DNA of 64,000 nucleotides, from the NCBI RefSeq assembly GCF_902167145.1, contig NC_050101.1, forward strand, positions 136,368,990 to 136,432,989, read 5' to 3'. Position numbers and translations under genes: made by a program. Source of the DNA: Zea mays. Lineage: Eukaryota; Streptophyta; Magnoliopsida; Poales; Poaceae. The notes under the pieces are model-generated. The model searched no databases. It was not told where the DNA came from and saw only the letters and a list, made by a program, of their open reading frames with translations. This document shows positions 53,801-62,497 of the stretch, in pieces. Each line of letters begins with the position of its first letter. Position 1 is the first letter of the stretch.

Positions 53801-54767
53801 CTTCAGACATTTTCCAAAGCCTTTGTTTTCTTGGCCTGAAGGATGGATCCACATTGAGGGAATGTTCAATGACATCTCTGTTGACACCACAGAGATCATT
53901 GGCAGACCAAGCAAAGACATCTTTATTGTTGAATAAGAATCTTAGCAAGGTTTTCTCTTGTTCTTCAGATAGCTGAGACCCCAACAATACCCTTTGTTCT
54001 GCTATGCCTTCACATAGGAGCATAGGCTTCGGCTGATCTACTGAAGTAGCCTTCTCTCTTTTGTATTTATACTACTCACAGGCTTCGGCTCCATCTATAT
54101 TATGGATTGCCTTTGAATCTCTCCAATTTCCTCCAGCTTTTCTGGCAGCCTCTTGACTTCCATGGATAGCAATGGGCCCTTGCTCCGAAGGTATCTTCAT
54201 ACATAAGTATGCTGGATGAAATATAGCTTCGAAAGCATTGAGTGTCCCTCGGCCAATGATTGCATTGCATGGGTACTCCATGTCAACAATATAAAAAACA
54301 ACTTGTTCAGTCCTTGTGTTATGAATGAAACCGAAGGTGACTGGCATTGTGATTTTGCTGAGTGCTACGATCTGCCTTCCTCTGAAGCCACAAAGAGGGT
54401 GTGTGGCATCATGAATCTTATCCTCTAGCTCTTCCATTTGTTTGAAGGCCTTAGCAAATATGATATCTGCTGCACTGCCTGTGTCAACCAGAACATTATG
54501 GACTAGAAACCCCTTGATGATACAAGATATGACCATAGCATCATTCTGAGGGTAATCCTTGAGCTGAAGATCCTCCTGGGAGAAGGTGATTGGGATGTGG
54601 GACCATTTAGACTTGATGAAGGGTCCCTGCACCCCAACATGCTGCACCCTTCTCTGTGCTTCTTTCTTCTACTTCTTGTTGGCTAGTTCTGAGCTTGAAC
54701 CGCCTGTTATCGGGAGCACCAGCTTCGTAGCCGAAGATGCTACAACTTGGTTGCTGAACGAAGCCAT
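50881..54767 (-). pseudogene. pol: Element B pol, decayed, no gag
   Basis: The minus-strand ATG at 54767 (MASFSNQVVASS) lies 43 bp after the LTR, again without gag. A TAG interrupts the basic leader (about 54670). The protease keeps DTGSAADIIF, and RT (about 53019-54023) keeps YVDDIIVK with an open 334-residue stretch. Stops or shifts follow near 54068, 53018, 52660, 52600, 52014 and 51684. The second RNase H (MFCDGYWGTFGAG) and the integrase core (DNGTQFD) are recognisable. The gene ends on the far side of element C at about 41447. Confidence 0.88.
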
Positions 54768-54809
54768 CAGCTCAAAAGTGGAAGTGAGTTCACCGGAGGT
54801 GGACACCAA

Positions 54810-55418
54810 TGTTGGTAACTTGTTCTCAAATGCTATGAATTAAGAACAAGGCAACACAAAAATAGGTTAATGTTTAATGCCCTTCGTCCTTCAAAGCATT
54901 ATTTCCCTGAGGATATAACGATCTTTGGACGAAGGTTATGAAGGACGTATCTTCATAATTGCAACATAAATCAATGAAAGACGAAGCATATGAAACATAG
55001 TAACATAGATAATTACATGACATCATAATATATTTTTCTTTTATGTAATCAGGAATGAATAATAACAATATTAAATTACATTTGTACCTTCGGCTTGACT
55101 GAAGGCAAAAGTACAAGCATGATGCACAAGCAAATACAAGCCAGCGTGAACAGTACGGGGGTACTGTTCATCTATTTATAGGCACAGGGCGCAACCTATG
55201 TGGATTTACATTCATGTCCTTTATAAATAATTACAATCATGACACAGATTATCATGGGTCGATCAGTCTTTTCAGCTTTAAGTCGGTGCTACCCTTCGTC
55301 TCAAACCGTGTTACTATGCCGAAGCTCCCTATACTGTAGCTTTGACGTTGCTTCTATGTTGAACTTCCGAAGGTGTTTCTTCTTGCAGGACCTTCAGCGA
55401 CGAAGCAGACCCCCAACA
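54810..55418 (-). repeat. 5' LTR of element B
   Basis: TGTTGGTAAC...CCCCCAACA, 609 bp, with the primer-binding site on its left (plus-strand CACCGGAGGTGGACACCAA). TATAAATAG on the minus strand is at 55172-55180. Confidence 0.92.
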
Positions 55419-55423
55419 ACAAT

Positions 55424-55637
55424 GATTTAATGGCTTAATATAATTATTCATGTTATTTTATGTTTTACATACTCTTGTTTTTATATATTGATGTGATGAA
55501 GGTATGTCCTTGTAGCCTTCGTCCGAAGATCATTATATCCTAAGGTATACAATGCTTCGAAGGACGAAGGTCTCTTACCATTAACATTTGTGTTGCCTTG
55601 TTCTTGATTCATAGCATTCGAGAGCAAGTAATCAATA
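55424..55637 (+). repeat. 3' LTR of element A, second part
   Basis: Continues the LTR broken at 35716 and matches 26801-27024. The end is CAATA in place of CAACA, and a 4-bp unit near the end is lost. GTAAG follows. Confidence 0.9.
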
Positions 55638-55800
55638 GTAAGGAAAATGGACCCCGACTCATTTGCCTAAATGATTTTGGTGTCTGATGATCAACATAAC
55701 TTGTGGACTAATGTGTTTGCTAGTGTTTGTGTTTATAGTTTACAGGATACGAAAAGGATTGGACTAAGACACTAAGGATGTAACACCTTGAAAGAAGTCC
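55638..55800 (+). repeat. Start of the S1 Sirevirus 3' LTR, truncated
   Basis: GTAAGGAAAATGGACCCC and TGATTTTGGTGTCTGATGAT are typical of maize Sirevirus LTR starts. With 26378-26383 on the other side of element A it forms polypurine tract plus LTR start. Only ~160 bp remain before LINE sequence begins. The exact junction is unclear. Confidence 0.5.
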
Positions 55801-56061
55801 TAAAAGAGGACTGAGGTCGAGAAATTATCCACTCTAGAAGCCACTGTCGGGCAAATACTACTCTTCCATGCAATCAGACCACCCCTAGTGCCAATTACCG
55901 GTAGAGTCACAAATTTATCAAATTTTGAACCACATGCTGAGAAGAATAAAACCACATGCTAAGAGGAATAAGAGCAAAGCTCATATTAGCCACTTTAGTC
56001 TCCTGGAGACAAATAATGTCAGCCTTACAAGATGTAATAACCTCTCGGACATCATCACGCC

Positions 56062-57489
56062 TAAAAGCATCTAGGCCCCTGGTTGGTTTTAGTGATTAAT
56101 GACAACGTAATGTTATATGTGACTAACGTGTGTTTTGCAGAGACAAATGGTAAGTTAGGTCGCATTACAGGTAGAAGTACTACAACGGTGAAAACAATCC
56201 CGGCAATAAGAACTCGAAGCGACGGCTAAAGCGACGAAACAAAAAGTGAAGGTCTACGTAGTCCGGGTGTCAAGGAGTTGCAGACACTCGTGATTTAGTT
56301 AGGTCTTTTTATTTTGTTTTAGCCATACTATAAAGAGGGGTTGTCGATGAGTAGTTTGACAATGAGAGTTCTAGTGTAGTGTTGGTGCATATTCACACTC
56401 ACATATAGTGCTAGGTGACACTCTAGAACATACCAACAAGTTAGAACGAAAACCGATTTAAAAAACAGAAGAAAATAGAAATTAGGGTTTTTGGCCTTGG
56501 TGCACCGGACTGTCCGGTGCGCCCTCTGCCAGGTGGGCCAGGATGGCCCGGGGAAGGGTTTTCCTCGAGCAGAAACTCGAGAGCGCAAGGTTCAGAATTG
56601 AATTATAGTGGCGCACCGGACCGTCCGGTGTGCACCGGACAGTTATTGTTCACTGTCCGGTGTGCCATCAGCTCAACGGCTAACTGTCAGAACTAGCCAT
56701 TGGAGTCGACCATTGGCGCACCGGTGGCGCACCGGACTGTCTGGTGCGCCCATGCGCAGAACAGTGCTGGTAACAGCTAGTTGGTGGGTGAGGGCTATTT
56801 TTACCCCCTCCACCCACCATATTCAATGTCTTGCTGCCCACATTTATTTCTGCACATTGGTAGAGCATTGTAAGCACCAAAAGCCTAGTGAGGTGATTAG
56901 AGAATCTTAATCCCGCATTTGGACCTCATTAGCGCTAGCGAGAGCCACCTAGAGCACACACCACTTGCATTAGGCTTCTCTTGGTCAAGCGAAAGTCTAC
57001 GCTTGTTACTCTTGGTGATTGGCATCACCTAGACGGCTTGGTGGCGCTGGGAGCTCGGTGATCACCGTGGAGATCTTGTTGGTGACCCGACTCAAGTTTG
57101 TAAACGGTCGTGAGGGATCCACCGCGCCGGAGTGGCAAAGGACCATCTCGTAGTGAGCACTTGGTTCTTGCAAGGACCAAGGGGGAGCGATACCTTTGCG
57201 CGGGTGCTCCAATGAGGACTAGTGGAGAGTGCCGACTCTTCGATACCTCTGGAAAAAATTGGAGGAGTCTTCTAAACCTTGCTTTACATTTTGCACTTAA
57301 TTCAAGCATTTTACATTGTGTATGTGTTTAGCAAGTATTTGAAGTATTGTCTTAGCATTGTTGTATTTCTAGTATTCTTCTCTTAGTGCTAGTTGTTGGG
57401 GTGAAGTTGGGCTCTTGCTTAGGTTTTAATTAGTGTTGATTTTTAGAAAAGCCCAATTCACCCCCCTCTTGGGCATCGTGATCCTTTCA
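56062..57489 (+). repeat. Solo Sirevirus LTR (1428 bp) with ACGCC duplication
   Basis: Flanked by ACGCC at 56057-56061 and 57490-57494, which restores the LINE reading across the site. It starts TAAAAG (probably from TGAAAG) and ends CTTTCA, the inverted ends of this LTR family. It aligns with the LTR at 61033-62448 along its length and contains the same CACCGGAC...GTCCGGTG palindromes (about 56502-56745). No primer-binding site or internal sequence follows, so it is a product of LTR-LTR recombination. Confidence 0.9.
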
Positions 57490-57627
57490 ACGCCGCACCT
57501 TATTGTTGAGGTCGCGCACATTCCAAATCAGAATCGAAGCGGGGTTCATTGGATCAGAAGAAAGAGGAGCGACTTGGGACAACAAGGACAGACTCAGAAG
57601 CCAGCAAGTATGCTGGACGAGCGCACC

Positions 57628-58163
57628 TAGAGATGGCAATGGGTAAAAACCCGCTGGGTATTACTTGCCCAAACTCGTACCCGCGAATAAAAAATACGCC
57701 CGCTAAAAAACCCATACCCATGACGGGTATAAAATTTTGCCCAAACCCATACCCATGCGGGTTTCGGGTACCCCACGGGTTTCCCATACCCACTAACATC
57801 AACATAAAAAATAATTCATCATGTAAATGACAATCAATACATTAATAAGCTAGCATAAAAGGAACAAGTGATGACTAATTTTAGCCTAAAAATTGTTACA
57901 TGAAGTTTATTTCAATTAGAACATATTCAATTAATAATATTATGAGACATATTTATAAGAAATGTTGATTTTAAGGCGGGTTTTAAAAACCCATGGGTTT
58001 GCGGGTACGGGTAGTGGAAGAACAAACCCATGCCCACGTACCCGTTGGGTTTCCATTTGAACCCATTAACAAACCCATGGGTAGAGAAATGGACCCAAAC
58101 CCATACCCTAATAGAGCAAATACCCACCGGGTTTCGGGTAGCGGGTACCCATTGCCATCTCTA
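57628..58163. mobile_element. hAT-type MITE (536 bp)
   Basis: Perfect 18-bp terminal inverted repeats TAGAGATGGCAATGGGTA, with an exact 8-bp duplication AGCGCACC (57620-57627 and 58164-58171). The 8-bp duplication points to the hAT superfamily. The interior is AT-rich with extra GGGTACCC-like subterminal repeats and no transposase. Confidence 0.88.
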
Positions 58164-58705
58164 AGCGCACCTGCTCACCTTCACCAACTGTCCAGACAAA
58201 AAGTGCCGACAAAGATGATACATGTGATTCCGCAAGTAGATTTCGGAACATCTTATTGTAAATACCCTGTGCTTCAAGGTCAAACTTCTTATGTTCACCA
58301 AAACCCAATGACTTCATGAACTTTTTTGCGCTAGACTGATCACAGACCCTGGTGAGCAAGGCTGAGCCCTGCAACCCGTCTACTTCTGCGAAGGGAGCAT
58401 TCAGGTGGAGGGGCCTTATGTCTTCTTTGGTGAACACAGGGGATGGCAACAACACACCAACCAATTTACAAGCACCTTGGAGTTTATACGGTACAGTTTC
58501 CTCCGAAGAGACTGAGCGTGGCACGAGCGAGGAGCTTTTGGAGCAAGGACGCCTCTTGGAGTAAGTGTGAGGGAAGGCTTTCACCAACCCCAGGTCATCC
58601 ATCAGCACAAGAGGTTCAACCGACTTTCGACTACTATTTGATAATGCAATTACTGGGTTACAGTTGATATCTGTATTAGGCCGTGTTAGTTTACTTATGG
58701 ATTAT

Positions 58706-59127
58706 GGCCCTATTTGTTTCAGATTATAATCTCTCCAGATTATATAATCCAGCACAAATATTCTAGCATATAAACAAACACCTAGATTATGAGTTCAGTA
58801 TATAATCTAAAGCCCATATTATGATAATCTCATAATCTCCTCAAGAGTAGCTTATTTGAGATTATTTTTGGCAAAAGACCCAATACCCATGGTTATGTAA
58901 ATAGAAATTACAATATATACCATCCTTTTTCCTCACCTCAAATAAACAAACAAGAGTACTATTGTCTTTATGAATAATCTACATTTATATAATCTAGACT
59001 ACAAAACAGCTACATGTAGATTATAATCTATCTAGATTATATTATAATCTAGATAGATTATAATCTGGATTATATAGTTTAGATTATAATCTAGATTATA
59101 TAATCTATAAGTTGAAACAACAGACCC
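58706..59127. mobile_element. AT-rich MITE-like inverted-repeat element
   Basis: Ends are GGCCCTATTTGTTTCAGATT and, inverted, GGGTCTGTTGTTTCAACTTA, with repeated AGATTATATAATCT palindromes inside. A TAT on each side could be a 3-bp duplication. No coding capacity. The superfamily is uncertain. Confidence 0.55.
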
Positions 59128-59229
59128 TATATAAGCACAGGTACTTATGAAACCATGGTATATAGGTTACATAATCTACCTAACTCTCAACTTATTATAT
59201 AATCTAGAAAGAAAACAAACACCGCCTTA

Positions 59230-59345
59230 GGGCTAGTTTGGTAACCTCATTTTTCTAATGGTTTTTCATTTTCCAAGAGAAATTAGTTCATTTTCCTTTG
59301 GGAAATTGAAAATCCCATGGAAAAATAGGGGTGCCGAACTAGCCC
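59230..59345. mobile_element. Tourist/PIF-Harbinger-like MITE (116 bp)
   Basis: Terminal inverted repeats GGGCTAGTTTGG / CCGAACTAGCCC, flanked by TTA on both sides (59227-59229 and 59346-59348). The TTA duplication and small size are typical of Tourist-type elements. Confidence 0.75.
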
Positions 59346-59348
59346 TTA

Positions 59349-59535
59349 ATCTACATAAACTCACTTCTCGTTTTTTTATCTTTTTTATCGTGCTGACAAG
59401 ATCTTATAGCGGAGAATTATCTACGCAGCCATGGGCCATGGCCCAATGGGGGCATCAGTTTCTCTGCAAGATTGAAACAACCAATTGGTCGTGCAAAACC
59501 AGAACTAATTAGATACTGAAATAGAAATTTTTATA
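59349..59535. other. Short unassigned spacer
   Basis: Nothing recognised. It contains an ATGGGCCATGGCCCAA palindrome near 59430. It ends in A, the expected upstream base of the Helitron 4 insertion. Confidence 0.4.
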
Positions 59536-59559
59536 TCTCTACTACTAATTATGTGAGTA

Positions 59560-60750
59560 GTGTAGGCGTCCACAATCGCGGTGCACGTTCTGCCGCCCCC
59601 GCTCACGCCCGCGGCTGAACCCTCCCCTGCAATCCGCCGGCAGCCCTGCATCCCGCAGCCGCCCCGCTCACGCCCGCGGCTAAACCCTCCCCCGCAATCC
59701 ACCGGCAGCCCCGCATCCCGCAGCCGCCCTCCTTCCATCGTCCGCGCAGCCCCGCATCCCACAGCCGCGCTCTGCCAACGCTCACCTTCCATCCTCGTGG
59801 AGGGCCGCGCAGCATGCCATTCCGCATCCCCAACATAGCATCATGGTGCCGTGAAGCTTCCTTGTGCCTTCCCTACGTTCTTGCCACGCCAGAGGTTGGT
59901 CCACAGTGTCGACGACCTACCCCGACTTCCTTGCCACGGGCGTGGTGGATCTGCAACCCATGCCGGGGTGTGGTCGGGGACAAGCTAGGGCGTGCGCCCC
60001 CGCCCATCTCCCCCACCGAGGCTCTAGACCTCCATGCTTGTGTCTGCTGCGGGACGTCTGCGCCGCCATCGCCCTCGCTCGGCCCCCTCCGCACGTGCAA
60101 ACCACTATTCCCCCGCTCACTCCACCGATCCCCCTCCCCTTCGGATCCTCCCTGCAAATTAGATCCCATCGGGTGCTCGCCCTGCCCGTGTCCCTCGTTG
60201 CTTCCCTACCTCGTCGCATCAAGCAGCTCTAGAAATCCTCTGCCCAAACCACTGCCACCGCTAGTACCACCATCGCTACCACTACTAGCAGCAGGATCTT
60301 CAAGGGGTGCCATGGCGCTATGCTGGGTACACGTTGCATGAGTTGGGGCCAATGGTCACGACGAACTTGAGCTGCACCAAGGTGCACACGCTCATGGCGG
60401 AGCTCACCGCTGACTTCCTAGGAACGCCTCGACCAGGACGACGACTTGATTCGCGAACGAAGCCAGTCATAGTACTCCCTTCTCAGATCTGTGCAGTCGT
60501 GGTGCAGGAGCGCTCCTGGCACCCCACCGCCTCGGTGGCTAGGGTCCCCTCGTTGGCGCTGGCATCCAAGTCACGCCAATCACCTCAACCGCGCTGGTGT
60601 CCGCCTCTGCTATATGTGTGTTCGTCCTCCATTTGTAGATTTGTCTACATCTGCTCTTTGCGGATCGTCGACTCATTGTTCATGTCATATGTGTTTGAAC
60701 CGTTTCTTTCAGATATCAAGAGGTGGATCTTTTTTCTGCAGTGAGTTGCT
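59560..60750 (+). other. GC-rich leader and unidentified exon-like sequence of Helitron 4
   Basis: High GC with chance open frames. At 60320-60420 a plus-strand frame reads YTLHELGPMVTTNLSCTK and HTLMAELTADFLG, which looks like a real exon but is not recognised. A TTTCAG-type acceptor occurs near 60711. Confidence 0.35.
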
Positions 60751-60914
60751 GATCTAGAGACAATCGAGAGTAGAGTGTTGAAGGCACATCTCCAATATTC
60801 CTACACAAAAACACAATGCACATCAACTAACAGAAGTGCAATACCCTCTCATGTGAGTCTATTCACATCTTTGTTTTTTTGGATGATTAGTTTAAACCTC
60901 ACTGTGTATAGGGC

Positions 60915-61032
60915 AGAATCACAGTCCCTACATCGCTGGCTTGCCATGTTTTTCTCTCTTTTGCCACCTCCTAGGTCAACTATTGCTATTGCTTTCAGTT
61001 CAGATGAAAAAACACTTGCATCCATAAGATCA
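60915..61032 (+). pseudogene. Captured WD40-protein exon (AMBRA1-like), tentative
   Basis: The plus strand encodes ESQSLHRW, then LLPPPRSTIAIAFSSDEKTL and ASI. PPPRSTIAAAFSPDGKTLAS is the first WD40 blade of a plant AMBRA1-like DCAF protein as I remember it. The exon is truncated by the S2 LTR. Confidence 0.5.
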
Positions 61033-62448
61033 TTTTAGTGATTAATGACAATGTAATGTTATATGTGATTAACGTGTGTTTTGTAGAGACAAATGGTAAG
61101 TTAGGTCGCATTACAGGTAGAAGTACTACAACGGTGAAAACAATCCCGGCAATAAGAACTCAAAGCGACGGCTAAAGCGACAAAACAAAAAGTGAAGGTC
61201 TACATAGTCCGAGTGTCATGGAGTTGCAGACACTCGTGATTTAGTTAGGTCTTTTATTTTGTTTTAGCCATACTATAAAGAGGGGTGTCGATGAGTAGTT
61301 TGACCAAGAGAGTTCTAGTGTAGTGTTGGTGCATATTCACACTCACATATAGTGCTAGGTGACACTCTAGAACATACCCACAAGTTAGAATGAAAACCGA
61401 TTTGAAAAACAGAAGAAAATAGAAGTTAGGGTTTCTGGCCTTGGGGCACTGGACTGTCCGGTGCGCCCTCTGCTAGGTGGGGCCAAGATGGCCCGGGGAA
61501 GGGTTTTCCTCGAGCAGAAACCTGAGAGCGCAAGGTTCAGAATTGAATTATAGTGGCGCACCAGACAGCGCACCGGACCGTCCAGTGTGCACCGGACAGT
61601 GACTGTTCACTGTCCGGTGTGCCATCAGCTCAATGGCTAACTGTCAGAACTAGCCGTTGGAGTCGACCGTTGGCGCACCGGTGGCGCATCGGACTGTCCG
61701 GTGCGCCCATGCGCAGAACAGTGTTGGTAACGGCTAGTTGGTGGGTGAGGGCTATTTATACCCCCTCCACCTACCATATTCAATGTCTTGCTGCCCACAT
61801 TTATTCCTGCACATTGGTAGAGCATTGTAAGCACCAAAAGCCTAGTGAGGTGATTAGAGAATCTTAATCCCGCATTTGGACCTCATTAGCGCTAGCGAGA
61901 GCCACCTAGAGCACACACCACTTGCATTAGGCTTCTCTTGGTCAAGCGAAAGTATACGACTTGTTACTCTTGGTGATCGACATCACCTAGACGACTTGGT
62001 GGCGTTGGGAGCTCGGTGATCACCGTGGAGAGCTTGTTGGTGACCCGACTCAAGTTTGTAAGTGGTCGTGAGGGATCCACCGCGCCAGAGTGGCAAAGGA
62101 TCATCTCGTAGTGAGCACTTGGTTCTTGCGAGGACCAAGGGGGAGTGATACCCTTGCACGGGTGCTCCAACGAGGACTAGTGGAGAGTGCCGACTCTTTG
62201 ATACCTCAGGAAAAAATTGGAGGAGTCTTCTAAACCTTGCTTTACATTCCGCACTTAATTCAAGCATTTTATATTGTGTATTTGTTTAGCAAGTATTTGA
62301 AGTATTGTCTTAGCATTGTTGTATTTCTAGTATTATTCTCTTAGTGCTAGTTGTTGGGGGTGAAGTTGGGCTCTTGCTTAGGTTTTAATTAGTGTTGATT
62401 TTTAGAAAAGCCCAATTCACCCCCCTCTTGGGCATCGTGATCCTTTCA
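61033..62448 (+). repeat. 5' LTR of S2, first ~25 bp missing
   Basis: Aligns with the solo LTR from its 26th base (TTTTAGTGATTAATGAC) to the CTTTCA end. It contains the CACCGGAC/GTCCGGTG palindrome cluster (about 61445-61705) and a TATTTATA box at 61753-61760, which the solo LTR has lost. The missing 5' bases mean the terminal TGAAAG needed for integration is absent from this LTR. Confidence 0.85.
61753..61760 (+). promoter_or_regulatory. Possible TATA box of the S2 LTR
   Basis: TATTTATA in GGCTATTTATACCCC, in plus orientation and about 690 bp before the LTR end. The corresponding place in the solo LTR reads TATTTTTA. Confidence 0.45.
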
Positions 62449-62463
62449 ATTGGTTTCAGAGCC
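62449..62463 (+). other. Primer-binding site of S2
   Basis: ATTGGTTTCAGAGCC follows the LTR. It resembles the TGGTATCAGAGC complement of initiator tRNA-Met used by Ty1/copia elements, with one difference. Confidence 0.7.
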
Positions 62464-62497
62464 TTGTTGCTCTTAGATTAGCTTAACCGCTAGAGTA

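Larger units (their letters stand above)
35717..55418 (-). mobile_element. Element B: Tat-lineage element with three LTRs
   Basis: B sits in A's 3' LTR, flanked by TCAAT (35712-35716) and ACAAT (55419-55423), a duplication with one mismatch. From left to right it holds a truncated LTR (35717-35966), a protease fragment (35967-36408), a full LTR (36451-37054), accessory gene and repeats, pol (split by element C at 41491/50876) and the outer LTR (54810-55418). The extra left unit shows that B is the remains of a dimer sharing a middle LTR. Confidence 0.88.
26384..55637 (+). mobile_element. Element A: Tat-lineage LTR retrotransposon, host of the nest
   Basis: A 5' LTR (26384-27024), primer-binding site, pol and an opposite-strand accessory gene lead to a 3' LTR that starts at 35296, is interrupted at 35717 by element B, and resumes at 55424 to end at 55637. 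The 5-bp duplication GTAAG flanks both outer ends (26379-26383 and 55638-55642), which proves that everything between belongs to one insertion and later insertions into it. LTR lengths agree (641 bp against about 635 bp summed). Pol and the accessory gene both carry several lesions. Confidence 0.9.
55800..58660 (-). mobile_element. L1-type LINE fragment (end of ORF1, start of ORF2)
   Basis: Read on the minus strand, 58608-58172 encodes an ORF1-like tail ([37 protein letters not shown]). Further on, 57550-57495 joined with 56056-55985 encodes the start of an L1-type endonuclease: ILIWNVRDLNN, DDVREVITSCKADIICLQET. IGTRGGLIAWKSS follows near 55890. The frame has stops and is split by a hAT MITE (57628-58163) and a solo LTR (56062-57489). 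The reverse transcriptase part is missing, lost at the S1 junction. Confidence 0.75.
59536..61032 (+). mobile_element. Helitron 4, 5' part (interrupted by S2)
   Basis: Starts TCTCTACTACTAATTATGTG at 59536 after A, followed by AGTGTAGGCGTCCACA and a GC-rich leader, as in Helitrons 1-3 but on the plus strand. It carries at least one host-gene fragment and is cut by the Sirevirus LTR at 61033. The 3' end is not in the window. Confidence 0.68.

Noticed and set aside
56062..62448. The two Sirevirus LTRs as the ends of one element
   Set aside because: The left LTR has its own ACGCC duplications on both sides and no primer-binding site. The DNA between the LTRs is LINE, MITEs and a Helitron, and the gag lies to the right of the second LTR.
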